From Microscillaceae bacterium (lineage in GTDB: Bacteria; Bacteroidota; Bacteroidia; Cytophagales; Microscillaceae), in assembly GCA_025054775.1 (NCBI GenBank), contig JANWZA010000057.1:1-64000 (forward strand): 64,000 bases of DNA, read 5' to 3'. The notes beneath the pieces are model-generated. The model ran no database searches. It had not been told where the DNA came from and saw only the letters and a list, made by a program, of their open reading frames with translations. A program made the translations under genes and the position numbers. Within the stretch, counting starts at the first letter, position 1; each line of letters opens with the position of its first letter. Shown in pieces: positions 28,080 through 37,497 of the stretch.

Positions 28080-28700
28080 TTAAGCATCTTTCCATTTGAT
28101 GGTGCAACCTACGGCTTTGGTAGTACTTACAGGAACATTTTTGCCTTTCAAAAGAGCCTCTACGGCATTTTCTAGATATTTTTCTTTCACTTTGGAAGGA
28201 TCTTTGGCACTATCGTCAATAGCTCCGATATATGCTACCACAAAATCATCGCCTTTCTTTTGCAATAAAAATACGTGAGGTGTGCGTGTTGCTCCGAAAG
28301 CCTTAGCTACCTCTTGAGTTTCATCTATTAAGTAAGGGAAAGGGAAGCCTTTTTCTTTGGCTCTTTCTTGCATTTTTTCAAACGAGTCGCTAGGTTCTTT
28401 TTTCACATCATTAGGATTAATAGCTAATACAGGATAGCCCTTGGGAGCATATTTATTATGCAGAGCAATAATACGGTCTTCATACGCAATAGCATAAGGA
28501 CAATGGTTGCAGGTAAAAATTACCATATACCCCTTAGCATTAGGGTTGCTTTTCAAAGAAATCATTTTACCGTCAATATTTTTGAGGTTAAAGTCAGCTA
28601 CTCTGTCCCCAATATTGTAGCCTTGAATATGGAAGGAAGCCGTAAGCATAGCTCCCAACCCTAGCAAAGTAAGTGCAAATAAAACTTTCGCTTTTCTCAT
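28080..28700 (-). CDS. Exported thioredoxin-fold (redoxin) protein
   Basis: A 206-residue AhpC/TSA-Redoxin-like protein with an N-terminal signal or anchor (about 1-22). It opens with the family's GDRVADFNLKNIDGK and contains Cys64-Asn-His-Cys67 followed by PYA, a CxxC redox motif typical of this group, and the cis-Pro region TRTPHVFLL. It is likely a periplasmic thiol oxidoreductase; the partner is unknown. The ATG at 28700 gives a proper signal peptide, so the TTG further upstream is rejected. It is a separate leftward unit. Confidence 0.85.
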   Translation of the reverse strand: MRKAKVLFALTLLGLGAMLTASFHIQGYNIGDRVADFNLKNIDGKMISLKSNPNAKGYMVIFTCNHCPYAIAYEDRIIALHNKYAPKGYPVLAINPNDVKKEPSDSFEKMQERAKEKGFPFPYLIDETQEVAKAFGATRTPHVFLLQKKGDDFVVAYIGAIDDSAKDPSKVKEKYLENAVEALLKGKNVPVSTTKAVGCTIKWKDA

Positions 28701-28803
28701 GATTATAAATGGTTTTTGATAAAGATAATACAATGTTGATTTATCAAATTATTTGATAATGAATCACCAAATAAGTAGATTCTTAGTTTACAAAATTACA
28801 CTT

Positions 28804-30258
28804 TTATGAGGAACTTTGTTGTTTGCTTTGATAAAATTTTTTTACATAGATACGAGGCTTTACTGAAGCCCCTAAAAGTTCATATTCTCGTGCTAAAAGT
28901 GGAACTGCCTCTAATATTTGAGGCATGATTTGCTTTTGGTCAATAATTACATCGGGTAAATCTGTACGAAAATTCTCGTAAACGGCAACGACGGTTTGAT
29001 AATGGTCTAAATTTTCAAAATGTTCACGCGATAGGTTATAGTCTAAATAGGGAGTAGCTAAACTTGCTTTTTGGTAATAAGACAGGTCATCTCCTATAAC
29101 AAGCACACGCTTATTTTGGGTAATAGCGGGATTAGTAAGTGATTTTACTAATAATTGATTAGCTTGAATAATAGGAGTATGCTGAAAATCTTGGCGCAGA
29201 GAATACAAAAAATCATAATGCAAAAAGAACGTACTACCTGCCCACATCAAGAAACCTAATTCTGTAAGGAGTTTACTTTTCGTATCCAAAAAATAATGAC
29301 TAAGGAGAAATACCAAAGCAGGTATAGTAATCATAAAGCTACTCGGGCTTATATTATTTGCTAATAGTGGCACAGCTAAACTAACAAAAAGCCACAGAAA
29401 CATAACATTACTACACCTATTTTGGTAATTATTGTAACGATTAAATTTATTAGGCGTGAACAACAAAAAGACACAAATAAATACACTCAATAGGTATAAA
29501 AGAAATACTTGCCACCACGAGACTAACCAACTAAACTCAAACATAAAAAGCGATTTGAAAAAACTATGATAAAGGTGATACTCAATGCCATTGACATAAA
29601 AAACGAGAAAAACGATAAAAAGTGTAAACAGCAACGAAAAAAACATAATTAGGTAATCGCGTAGAGGGGTAGAGGTTGCTATCAAAAACGCTAAAATGGG
29701 AACCGCCACAAGTAAGATAACAGGCAGGTAAAACAAAGAGGCTATGCCTAAATAAACTCCAATCTCAAAGACAGTGCTATTTTTTCTCTTTTCATTAAGT
29801 TGCAAAAAAATATATTTAATTGCCAAAAGCAAAAAAGTATTAGCTAACAGCGGTGCCGAAAGGCTGTAAAAGTCAATAAAAAGGTTCATCAATAAAATAT
29901 AAAGCAAAGCAGGTATTAAAGTATTTTCTTGTAAAATTCGCCGATTAACTAATAGTTGATTAAAGGTGAGAGCTTGCCAAAGTACCAAAAGCGAAGCTAT
30001 GATTTGATAGGCAGAGATGTTGTCTTCAAAAAATTGATACAAAAACCAATATACGACTGCTAAAGCAGGGCTAATACTAGCCCAAACTTCTTTGTACAAG
30101 ATAGCACCTTCGTTTAATTTCTTGGCTACAATAATAGCACTAAGCTCGGCTTGAAGGGTAGGCATAAAATACCAGTGCACAGGAAGCCGTATTAAAAGAA
30201 ATAATAAAAGTAAAAAAATATACTTGTAAGATGTACTAATGCGAAAGAAACTAACCAT
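28804..30258 (-). CDS. Polytopic membrane protein, GT-C-like layout
   Basis: A 484-residue integral membrane protein with about ten hydrophobic segments between residues 12 and 340, then a soluble C-terminal domain (about 350-484). The first extramembrane loop carries acidic residues (QAELSAIIVAKKLNEG, then YKEVWASISP), a layout seen in GT-C glycosyltransferase-like and related Bacteroidota membrane proteins. No sugar-donor motif is certain, so the function is unassigned. The frame extends to a TTG at 30363, but the ATG at 30258 just before the first membrane segment fits better. Confidence 0.6.
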   Translation of the reverse strand: MVSFFRISTSYKYIFLLLLFLLIRLPVHWYFMPTLQAELSAIIVAKKLNEGAILYKEVWASISPALAVVYWFLYQFFEDNISAYQIIASLLVLWQALTFNQLLVNRRILQENTLIPALLYILLMNLFIDFYSLSAPLLANTFLLLAIKYIFLQLNEKRKNSTVFEIGVYLGIASLFYLPVILLVAVPILAFLIATSTPLRDYLIMFFSLLFTLFIVFLVFYVNGIEYHLYHSFFKSLFMFEFSWLVSWWQVFLLYLLSVFICVFLLFTPNKFNRYNNYQNRCSNVMFLWLFVSLAVPLLANNISPSSFMITIPALVFLLSHYFLDTKSKLLTELGFLMWAGSTFFLHYDFLYSLRQDFQHTPIIQANQLLVKSLTNPAITQNKRVLVIGDDLSYYQKASLATPYLDYNLSREHFENLDHYQTVVAVYENFRTDLPDVIIDQKQIMPQILEAVPLLAREYELLGASVKPRIYVKKFYQSKQQSSS

Positions 30259-30421
30259 TACTGAAAAGGCATTTTTGAAGCACAAAATTACGTGATATTT
30301 ACCATCAAAAATAAACTTTTTACAAAAAAGTAAAAGTATTGAAAAGATAAGAAAAATAAGCAAAGTAACTTCCAGATTTTTTGTAGCTTTACAAAAAATT
30401 ATAGCAATCTAAAAAGGTTAC

Positions 30422-30646
30422 ATGCTTACTCGTTGGCTTAAAGAATGCTTTATTCTCTCTATTCGTTTCTATCAGTATGCTATTTCACCACTTTTGCCTC
30501 CTTCATGCCGTTACACGCCTACCTGTTCACATTACGCAGTAGAAGCAATCCAAAAGCATGGGGTGAGCAAAGGGCTTTATTTAGCTATTAAACGCATTTT
30601 GCGTTGCCATCCTTGGGGAGGGAGCGGATACGACCCCGTACCTTAA
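30422..30646 (+). CDS. yidD: YidD membrane protein insertion efficiency factor
   Basis: A 74-residue protein with the full YidD (UPF0161) signature. An amphipathic N-terminal helix is followed by [35 protein letters not shown] and GGSGYDPVP. The three conserved cysteines are present. It assists YidC in inserting inner-membrane proteins. In many bacteria it lies in the rpmH-rnpA-yidC cluster; here it stands alone, as is common in Bacteroidota. It diverges from the polytopic membrane protein gene. Confidence 0.95.
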   Translation: MLTRWLKECFILSIRFYQYAISPLLPPSCRYTPTCSHYAVEAIQKHGVSKGLYLAIKRILRCHPWGGSGYDPVP

Positions 30647-30730
30647 ATATTTATGGTAAAAATAAAAGATAAAACATTGAAAATCAAAACTTTAATATAA
30701 ATTATAAAAAAATGTAATTGTAATTTTTTA

Positions 30731-30759
30731 TTGCAAAAAGTCTCAATTTATTACCTTTG
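30731..30759 (+). promoter_or_regulatory. Bacteroidota-type promoter of the DUF4197 gene
   Basis: TTG at 30731-30733 and TACCTTTG at 30752-30759, separated by 18 bases, match the -33/-7 consensus of Bacteroidota primary sigma factor. The predicted start near 30766 leaves a leader of about 28 bases before the ATG at 30794. Confidence 0.7.
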
Positions 30760-30793
30760 CACCGATTGTCAATTTTAATTCATTTTCAATTTT

Positions 30794-31543
30794 ATGCAAA
30801 AAATCATTCGTTTGTTAGTAGTAGGGCTAATACTTTCGCTTAATGCCTGCGAAGTAGCTCAACAAATTGCAAGTACAGGGCTACTTTCTCAACCTACCGA
30901 AGCTGAAAATGCCATGGGCTTAAAGGAAGCCTTGAACGTAGGGATTCGCAAAGGTGTAGAAAGTTTGACTAAAACTGATGGCTACTTTGGCAATCCTCTG
31001 CTAAAAATTTTACTTCCTCCTGAGGCACAAAAAGTAGAACGGATTATTACCCAATATATTCCCGATGGACAAGCACTGATTGATGCTGCTGTGTTAAAAA
31101 TGAACCGTGCTGCTGAAGAAGCTGCCAAAGAAGCTCTACCTATTTTTGCCAATGCTATTGCAAATATGACTATTCGCGATGCTACTGGGATTCTTTTTGG
31201 AGCAGATAGTGCAGCTACTACTTTTTTGAAACAAAACACGTATAACCAGTTAGTAGCTGCATACTCACCCAAAATCAATAATTCACTTAGTTCGGTAGGG
31301 GCTACGCAAGCATGGGAAGCATTAGTGAAACCTTACAATAAATTTGCTACCTCTCCTGCTGCACTTTTAGTAAAAGATGCCCGCCCTATCAATCCTGATT
31401 TGGGAGCATATGTTACGCAACGTGCTTTAGATGGTCTCTTCCTAAAGGTACGCGAAGAGGAACAGAATATCCGCAAAAACCCATTAGCACGGGTAAGTGA
31501 TATTTTGAAACGTGTATTTGGGCAACTAGATAATCGTAAGTAG
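30794..31543 (+). CDS. DUF4197 lipoprotein
   Basis: A 249-residue predicted lipoprotein with lipobox LNAC and Cys near residue 19. The remainder matches DUF4197: GLKEALNVGIRKGVESLTKT, GYFGNPLLKILLPPEA, a helical AAEEAAKEALPIFANAI stretch, and DATGILFG. It is largely alpha-helical, periplasmic and of unknown function. The promoter is well defined. The family is widespread in Bacteroidota and proteobacteria as a single gene. Confidence 0.88.
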   Translation: MQKIIRLLVVGLILSLNACEVAQQIASTGLLSQPTEAENAMGLKEALNVGIRKGVESLTKTDGYFGNPLLKILLPPEAQKVERIITQYIPDGQALIDAAVLKMNRAAEEAAKEALPIFANAIANMTIRDATGILFGADSAATTFLKQNTYNQLVAAYSPKINNSLSSVGATQAWEALVKPYNKFATSPAALLVKDARPINPDLGAYVTQRALDGLFLKVREEEQNIRKNPLARVSDILKRVFGQLDNRK

Positions 31544-31582
31544 GGTGTAAGTCAAATTAAACAGGGTTGTTCCTGTAACTGA

Positions 31583-31606
31583 TTAACTTATTAACTTATT
31601 AACTTA
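31583..31606. repeat. Short tandem repeat, TTAACTTA x3
   Basis: Three perfect tandem copies of the 8-mer TTAACTTA between the convergent DUF4197 and DUF1207 genes, followed by a partial variant copy. A small hairpin (ACAGG...CCTGT) precedes it. Confidence 0.8.
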
Positions 31607-31671
31607 ATTAACCTAATTTTCAATTGTTTGATTTTGCTTGAATGTAAAGCCAATTTGTTTTTTTACTACCA

Positions 31672-32553
31672 CTACCAGACTTGCCAATACATACCTGCTC
31701 CTACCCAAATGGTGCGGTTTCGCTCAAAAAGGCTATATGGCAGATGCCCCTGATACATTTCTAATAAGAGATAAGCGAACTGCCCACGGGGTTGCTTGAG
31801 GGCAAGCCCTACCCCAAATTTGGTATTAGGATAAAAATCAGTTTCCTGCATACTCTTTAAGTCAAGTCCTATGAACCAGTACCAGGCACTAAGTTGGTTT
31901 TGGCTCAAAGGGGTATGGTAATATGTACCTACTTGAAAACTTAATCGCTTGCGGCGGCTGTAGGGTGTGATTACTAGCCCTGCACCATAGTAATACCTAA
32001 TTGATTGTTCTTGATAGCTGTGTGTAAAATCTAATTGCTCAAAATTCATAGGATTAGGTAAATACCAGGTAACTTGGCGGGTGAACAAAAAATCATCTCC
32101 TAAGTGCGAAGAGTTATGAAAAATCCGCAAGCGGTATTGATTTTTACCTTTGCTAATTATGTAAGGAACAGAAGCGCGATAATCTGTATTGATAAGATTA
32201 CCTAATACTCGGCGTTTATTTTCTACCTCAAATTGCATAAAGGCTGCTGCTTCAAAACGGAGTTCTTGGGTAGTATTTTTTGCTTTCCAACGTATAATGC
32301 CCTTACTAAAACCTATTGAGGCATTAATGTATAAGCCATCAAAAAATTGATTGTTTTGTGAACTTATTGCTAATAAGCCATGGGTTTGGCATTCAGTAGG
32401 ATCAAGAACCAAAGGCAAAAATAACTGCCCTTGTGGAAAGAACTCTCTTTTTTTAGATGCTAATGTGTCGCTTTGAGCAAAAGTTTTTGGCCAAGAAAAG
32501 AGAAGAAAAAGAGAAAAAGAAGCAAAAACCTTAAAGTAGTACAAGTAAATCAT
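31672..32553 (-). CDS. DUF1207-like outer-membrane beta-barrel protein
   Basis: A 293-residue protein with a signal peptide (about 1-26, ending TFAQ) and an alternating-residue beta-strand pattern throughout, ending in an aromatic C-terminal residue run (MYWQVW) typical of outer-membrane barrels. The central motif HNSSHLGDDFL matches the diagnostic H-x-SSHLGDE block of DUF1207. The function of this family is unknown. It is a single leftward gene with a 275-base featureless gap behind it. Confidence 0.7.
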   Translation of the reverse strand: MIYLYYFKVFASFSLFLLFSWPKTFAQSDTLASKKREFFPQGQLFLPLVLDPTECQTHGLLAISSQNNQFFDGLYINASIGFSKGIIRWKAKNTTQELRFEAAAFMQFEVENKRRVLGNLINTDYRASVPYIISKGKNQYRLRIFHNSSHLGDDFLFTRQVTWYLPNPMNFEQLDFTHSYQEQSIRYYYGAGLVITPYSRRKRLSFQVGTYYHTPLSQNQLSAWYWFIGLDLKSMQETDFYPNTKFGVGLALKQPRGQFAYLLLEMYQGHLPYSLFERNRTIWVGAGMYWQVW

Positions 32554-32828
32554 TTATTTAATAAACGTAAATTTTATCAATTTTATGTTTTCAATTTTTA
32601 GAATATCCATTTTTGCCCTATATTAGTGGCTTGAGTCCTTAACAGAAGGGGTGGTCTATGGTTTTTGGTAAAGTTTCACAAAAATGATTACTTTTGTTAG
32701 TTTTTTAGTAGGTTGTCATTCGCTGCAAAATAGTTTTACTTTTACCTTATCTTTTAATAAATTGTGAGGTCAAGTTATACGAAAAAGGTTCAAGTTTTAT
32801 CTTTCATCATTTATTTGTTATTTATTGG

Positions 32829-33455
32829 TTAATAGGCAATTCCAACGCGTTTTTGTATAAATTCGTTACGGTGAAGTTCTTTAAGGATAAAGCTTGCAAC
32901 GTCATCTACTGAGATGTGCGTCCCGCCTTTGGGAAGGTAGTCGGCTTGGATACGGTATTTATTGGTATGCTCGTCATTAGGCATGATAGGTGGGCAAACC
33001 ATAGTCCATTTTAGCCCTGAATTGAGAAGAGTTTGATAACTTTCGTAATGTTGTTGCGAAATTTCTTGTAAGAAAGTAGGGAAGTTAGGACTATCTCTAC
33101 GTAGTGAGGTTTCTGTTTCTTGTAAGATACCTGCCCCTCCTATGGCAATAATTCGCTCAATAGCAAGCACTTGCATAGCTTTGACAATGTTTTGCATGCC
33201 TTCCGAAAGGATGGTAAGCGGTTTGCCTGTACTACGCGCTCCTAATACTGAAATGACGGCTTCTTGTCCTATTAAGGCCTCTTTTACTTGTTCGTACATT
33301 AACACATCTCCCTGAATGAGTTTTAATTGTGGGTGCTTGAAGTGAAGCATTGCTGCATTTCTTGAAAACCCTGTAACAAAGTGTCCCTCTGCTAAAGCGA
33401 GTTTGGTTACAATTTGCCCGAGTCTGCCTGTAACTCCTAAAACCGCTATTTTCAT
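32829..33455 (-). CDS. NAD(P)-binding epimerase-like (NmrA/SDR) protein
   Basis: A 208-residue atypical SDR with an N-terminal Rossmann motif GVTGRLG (residues 7-13) and a downstream block ISVLGARSTGKPLT. It resembles flavin reductase/NmrA-like proteins and NAD(P)H-binding domains of about 210 residues. No signal peptide. The substrate is unknown. It lies 88 bases after the crotonase gene on the same strand and may end that operon. Confidence 0.82.
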   Translation of the reverse strand: MKIAVLGVTGRLGQIVTKLALAEGHFVTGFSRNAAMLHFKHPQLKLIQGDVLMYEQVKEALIGQEAVISVLGARSTGKPLTILSEGMQNIVKAMQVLAIERIIAIGGAGILQETETSLRRDSPNFPTFLQEISQQHYESYQTLLNSGLKWTMVCPPIMPNDEHTNKYRIQADYLPKGGTHISVDDVASFILKELHRNEFIQKRVGIAY

Positions 33456-33543
33456 AGTTACTCTACGTAAAATACTATCTAAAAATATTTACTTGGCTTT
33501 GCAAATTACCACTCTTTTTCCTGAAAATTCAAAAATTTGTAGG

Positions 33544-34365
33544 TTAATTCTCAAACTGAGGAGCTCGTTTTTGCATTACAGCCATTACGGATTCCTGTAA
33601 GTCTTGCGAAAGCAATACAGCGGCATTCCAAGTAGCCACATAATTGAGTCCCTCTTCTATGGTGTGGTTTCGTGAATAATTTAATATGTGCTTAATTCCA
33701 CGTATAGTTATTGGAGATTTTTGGGCAATCATTTGGGCGAATTGTATAACTTGGGTAAGCATCGTTTCTTTATTTACAAATACTTGATTTACCAAGCCTA
33801 TGCTTTTAGCTTCGTGGGCTGAAACAGTACGTGCCGTAAATGCTAACTCTCGGAGCAGTCCCTCGCTCACAACTCCTCTGAGTCGTTGAAAAGTGCCAAC
33901 ATCAGCTACGATTGCTAAATCTGTCTCTTTTATACAAAAAAAAGCCTCTTCGGTAGCATAGCGCATATCACAAGCGGCAATAAAATCTACTCCTGCTCCT
34001 ACACAGGCCCCGTGAATAGCCGCGAGTACAGGCTTTCGGCACTGTTCTATGGCAGAGAAGCTATTTTGTAAGCCACGTATCCAGTAATAAAGATGTTCAC
34101 GTTTGCGTGCTTCGCAATTTATTTTAGCTAACTCTTGTTGCATTTGAGCAAGCATTATTAAATCAATGCCTGCGGAGAAATTTTTACCTTCAGCACTCAC
34201 CACTACAACACGTACTTGGGGTTGAGTATCTAATTCTTGAAAAACTTGCTTAATTTCAGTCCAAAAGATCTGCCCCATGGCGTTAGATTTTTGGGGATTA
34301 TTGAATTTTACGTGAGCCACGTGCTCTTGGAGTTCTACTAGAAGAGTTTGATAGGTAGTATTCAT
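33544..34365 (-). CDS. Enoyl-CoA hydratase/isomerase, dienoyl-CoA isomerase (ECH1) type
   Basis: A 273-residue crotonase-fold enzyme most like delta3,5-delta2,4-dienoyl-CoA isomerase. The oxyanion segments FSAGIDL and HGACVGAGVD are present. Glu147 (IKETDLAI) and Asp155 (VADVGT) have the same eight-residue spacing as the catalytic Glu196/Asp204 of rat ECH1. The aspartate in GAGVDFIAACD is also kept, and YSRNHTIEEGLNYVATWNA matches the ECH1 C-terminal part. It would isomerise dienoyl-CoA during breakdown of odd-position unsaturated fatty acids. It starts five bases after the small membrane protein gene. Confidence 0.88.
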   Translation of the reverse strand: MNTTYQTLLVELQEHVAHVKFNNPQKSNAMGQIFWTEIKQVFQELDTQPQVRVVVVSAEGKNFSAGIDLIMLAQMQQELAKINCEARKREHLYYWIRGLQNSFSAIEQCRKPVLAAIHGACVGAGVDFIAACDMRYATEEAFFCIKETDLAIVADVGTFQRLRGVVSEGLLRELAFTARTVSAHEAKSIGLVNQVFVNKETMLTQVIQFAQMIAQKSPITIRGIKHILNYSRNHTIEEGLNYVATWNAAVLLSQDLQESVMAVMQKRAPQFEN

Positions 34366-34370
34366 AAGGC

Positions 34371-34661
34371 TTATTTTTTAGGTTTTTTAGGTCTTACTCT
34401 AATACTTTGTGTGGTTTGTTTAGCAATAGTTGAGCTATTTTTTGGGGCTTTGAGCTTTGGGTTAGGTTGTTTTTCAGGTTGATTATTAGGTTGGTTCATT
34501 ACCTTTCGGATTTGAAAGAGCAATAAACACAAGAGCGAAAGCATAAAAATCCAGTAACTTTGGCTAAAACTATTTTTGGTAGTGCGTACAAAAGTCTCGT
34601 TTAGCCCAATGATAAAAAACCCGATGGAAGCCGAAAGAAGCAGTGAGTCTAGTAGTTTCAT
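34371..34661 (-). CDS. Small membrane protein of unknown function
   Basis: A 96-residue protein with two hydrophobic segments (about 5-22 and 36-50), then a Pro/Lys/Asn-rich basic tail ending RPKKPKK. It lies between lptC (six bases) and the crotonase gene (five bases), tightly packed in the leftward run. No family recognised. The packed position and conserved-looking start support it as a real gene. Confidence 0.6.
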   Translation of the reverse strand: MKLLDSLLLSASIGFFIIGLNETFVRTTKNSFSQSYWIFMLSLLCLLLFQIRKVMNQPNNQPEKQPNPKLKAPKNSSTIAKQTTQSIRVRPKKPKK

Positions 34662-34667
34662 AGGTAG

Positions 34668-35243
34668 TTATTCAAGATTTTTGGTCTGTTTTCTTATTTT
34701 GAATGTTCCTGTGGGTCGTAGTATTTTGTAAAAACTAAAATCTTGTTGTGCTTCTAGTCCTTCTCCTTTCAAAATCTCATCAGGGGTGGTAATAGTAACA
34801 AATTTTTGGGTAAATATTTTTTGATTAGCAGGCGTCCAGTGTAGTTCTTCGGTATTTAATTTTTTATTTTCTTTAAGATTTTGTACAATTACATTTCCTA
34901 TGGCAGTGTACTGATTTTTTGCTTTATCAAATTTACCGTAGTTAGCCGTGAGGCGTGCATAATTTTGGTGATATTGGTCGTAAAAGTTAAGCACTACTCC
35001 TTTCCTAAACACTTGATTACCGTCTGCAAATTCCTCTTGCAAAGGAGCCTCCATCCTGATTTTCACTTTTCCTGAGTCGCTGAAAGCGGTTTTTAGGTTT
35101 TGGGTGGTTATGATAGCTCCCTCGTATTTGGGCATGTCTTTAAGTTGTTTATTGTTTTGCATTTGACAGCTTCCCCATATATAAGCACATAATAAGGCTA
35201 AAATGAGCTTATTTTTACCTATAATTTCCTCCACAATGGTCAT
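34668..35243 (-). CDS. lptC: LptC-like LPS export lipoprotein
   Basis: A 191-residue protein with an N-terminal hydrophobic stretch and lipobox WGSC (Cys near 26). A beta-jellyroll pattern typical of LptC follows: SGKVKIRMEAPLQEEFADG, RKGVVLNFYD, LTANYGKFDKAKNQYTAIGNV, LNTEELHWTPANQKIFT and GEGLEAQQDF. LptC takes lipopolysaccharide from the LptBFG transporter and passes it to LptA. In Bacteroidota it commonly follows a TPR gene, as here. Its ATG overlaps the end of the upstream TPR gene by 29 bases, suggesting translational coupling. Confidence 0.85.
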   Translation of the reverse strand: MTIVEEIIGKNKLILALLCAYIWGSCQMQNNKQLKDMPKYEGAIITTQNLKTAFSDSGKVKIRMEAPLQEEFADGNQVFRKGVVLNFYDQYHQNYARLTANYGKFDKAKNQYTAIGNVIVQNLKENKKLNTEELHWTPANQKIFTQKFVTITTPDEILKGEGLEAQQDFSFYKILRPTGTFKIRKQTKNLE

Positions 35244-36063
35244 TGAGAAATTGGTTTACGGTATAGTCGCCGAGGTCTTTAGCCTTTCGCCAGTCGGCAC
35301 AAGCGGCATCTACTTGTTTCATGTTGAGGCGAGCTAAACCTCGCCAATAGTAGGCTTCTTTAAGCCTTCGGTCTATTTGGATGGCAAAGGTAAAATATTC
35401 TTCCGCTTCCTTGTAAAGCTTAGATTTGAATTTACTTTTTCCCCCTTCTAGGTATTGTTCAGCGGTCAATCCTGTTTGCGGCTTAACGGGTAGTCTTTCT
35501 ATTTTTTGGCAATACTGTTTTAGCTGGTCATATGCTTTAAGATTTCCTTTGTAAGCTGCATTTTCCCATTCGGCACAGGCTTCTTCTTGTAGCCCTTGTT
35601 TCCAATAAATCTTGCCTCTTAGGATATGTACGGTTGAAAAGTTAGGTTTAAGTTCCAGTGCCTTTTCCAAATCTGCCAAAGCTTTGTTATCTTGTTGAAG
35701 TAGCCAATAGACTAGGCCTCGGCTGTAATAATTGTCCGCCTCTTGGGGGGCAAATTGGATAGCTTTTTCAAAATATTCAAGAACTTCAAGATAATTTTGC
35801 TCACCAATTTCTTGGTAATAGGTCAATTTGGTAGAGCCTAAATTATGATAGGCTTTTGCCAATAAGCTGGCTTCAGGAAGCGGTTGGGTTTTGATTATTT
35901 TTTCATAATAGACTATTGCCTCTGTAAACTTTCTCTCGTGATACATTTTAGCAGCTAATTTGAGCCACTGTTCGGCTGCCGATTGAGCTTGTAGGTTTGA
36001 ATAATAAATTAAACTGAAAATTATCCCTAGTATCAAATATCTTTTTATATGCTTTTGGTGCAT
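35215..36063 (-). CDS. TPR-repeat protein upstream of lptC
   Basis: A 282-residue exported protein with a signal peptide (about 1-26, ending LQAQ) followed by at least five tetratricopeptide repeats (for example AKMYHERKFTEAIVYYEKI and YYSRGLVYWLLQQDNKALAD) and two ACAEW/ACADW motifs. It is probably a periplasmic scaffold. First gene of the leftward run TPR - lptC - small membrane protein - dienoyl-CoA isomerase - NAD(P)-binding protein. Confidence 0.85.
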   Translation of the reverse strand: MHQKHIKRYLILGIIFSLIYYSNLQAQSAAEQWLKLAAKMYHERKFTEAIVYYEKIIKTQPLPEASLLAKAYHNLGSTKLTYYQEIGEQNYLEVLEYFEKAIQFAPQEADNYYSRGLVYWLLQQDNKALADLEKALELKPNFSTVHILRGKIYWKQGLQEEACAEWENAAYKGNLKAYDQLKQYCQKIERLPVKPQTGLTAEQYLEGGKSKFKSKLYKEAEEYFTFAIQIDRRLKEAYYWRGLARLNMKQVDAACADWRKAKDLGDYTVNQFLNDHCGGNYR

Positions 36064-36161
36064 AATTTGTGCATATCTATTGTTGCGTGTTTTTTCTAAT
36101 ACAAGATTTAACAGATAAAACGACTAATTTGACGACAAAGTTGTAAAAAGTAAAGCAAAAA

Positions 36162-36192
36162 TTTGGAAGAACAAAATAAAAAACTATTTTTG
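36162..36192 (+). promoter_or_regulatory. Consensus promoter of the SLATT-like gene
   Basis: TTTG at 36162-36165 and TATTTTTG at 36185-36192, exactly 19 bases apart, match the Bacteroidota -33/-7 promoter well. Predicted start near 36199, about 33 bases before the ATG at 36232. Confidence 0.75.
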
Positions 36193-36231
36193 TGCATTAT
36201 ACCACTTTCGAGTTCTGTTTTCTAAAAAAAT

Positions 36232-37320
36232 ATGCCAAACCCTGAAGATGAGCTTTTCTTTACAGATGATGACGATCAACCCTCATCAGCACAGGGAGGT
36301 TTGTCAGGCAATAAAAATATACAGGATATGAATATAGACGCAGACGTAGGCAAAGCTAATGTTTTTAACAACCCTAACCCCTTTGAAAATCCTGATATGT
36401 ACGTTAAGAGTGGGGTGTACATTGATGGTAAATTTGTACCTGACGAGCATATTCTCTCTATCAAGGAGGTAGAGCGACCTTACGAGGATACTACCACTTA
36501 TAGTTTTGTATATCACCAGCCTAAAGAGCCTGTTATTGATTATGAAGATGTTGTGGAAAGTGAAACGGAAATGCAGGAACTTGCTCGGAACTTATTTGAA
36601 AATGCAAATTACAAAGAGCGAGTTACTGACGAGTACAAGAAAGAGATTATTCACAAACGTCTCAAACTTATTAAAGAAAAAGTAGAGGAAGACATCAAAG
36701 ACTTACGAAGAAAGGAGAGACGTACAGGAAGCTCAGCAGGGGCATTTAAGGTTTTGACTACGTTATTAGCCGCTATTGTAACAGTGCTTTTAGGGTTGAA
36801 CATCTCAGGAGTTTTAGAAGAACCTCTTTGGTATTACAAAACACGTGTTTTGGTAGAAGTACAAGTCAAAGAACCAGGAAAGGAAATACCCGTAGTAAAA
36901 CAGGCTTTCAAAGAAGTGGATAGGGAAGGGTTACGCCTCTCGTGGTTTATCAATACCGCCGCTTTGATTATTACCGCTTTTCTTACCTTATTGAGTGATT
37001 TACAAGCCTTTTACGACTCCAAAGAATATTGGCTTAAATACACCGATACTGCCAACAAATTAGAAATGCTTTTAGAGAATATTGAATATTTAGAACTCGG
37101 TGGGGACTATGTAAGCATGGAAGACGTCAATGAAATCAAATTTGCATATGATAAAATTAAAGAGAACTTAAATAACTACATTATTTATGTCCGTGCTGAC
37201 GAAGACACCAGACTCATAAGTGCAGTAATGAGCGGCGAAGTATATCAAGTTTCGCAGGAAGTACGCCAAGAAAAACGTGAGCGAGAGGCTTATATCAATA
37301 GTAGTAGAAGAGGGAGGTAG
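36232..37320 (+). CDS. SLATT/DUF4231-like two-transmembrane protein with long N-terminal region
   Basis: A 362-residue protein. Residues 1 to about 110 are acidic and probably partly disordered, and 110-170 are charged helix. Two membrane segments follow at about 172-195 and 236-258. The second runs into KEYWLKYTDTANKLEMLLEN and a helical tail with FAYDKIKENLNNYI, the arrangement of the SLATT (DUF4231) domain. That family groups two-helix membrane effectors, many beside SMODS nucleotidyltransferases or SLOG sensors in conflict systems. No such partner is adjacent here, so a role in defence is only possible. The loop between the helices is longer than usual and may be periplasmic. Confidence 0.6.
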   Translation: MPNPEDELFFTDDDDQPSSAQGGLSGNKNIQDMNIDADVGKANVFNNPNPFENPDMYVKSGVYIDGKFVPDEHILSIKEVERPYEDTTTYSFVYHQPKEPVIDYEDVVESETEMQELARNLFENANYKERVTDEYKKEIIHKRLKLIKEKVEEDIKDLRRKERRTGSSAGAFKVLTTLLAAIVTVLLGLNISGVLEEPLWYYKTRVLVEVQVKEPGKEIPVVKQAFKEVDREGLRLSWFINTAALIITAFLTLLSDLQAFYDSKEYWLKYTDTANKLEMLLENIEYLELGGDYVSMEDVNEIKFAYDKIKENLNNYIIYVRADEDTRLISAVMSGEVYQVSQEVRQEKREREAYINSSRRGR

Positions 37321-37497
37321 TTATTTATTCAGAAAGAATAGAAAAACAAACGATCATATTTTCAAGTATAATTTTTTGTGAGAATCTTTTGCTACTAAAC
37401 AAAGTAGCTTAGCTGTTATTCGCAGGATATCTCTTTTACATTTTTGCTCTTAGCTCAAAGGGCAAAAGTACAATTTTACAACATTTCGCTAATTACT

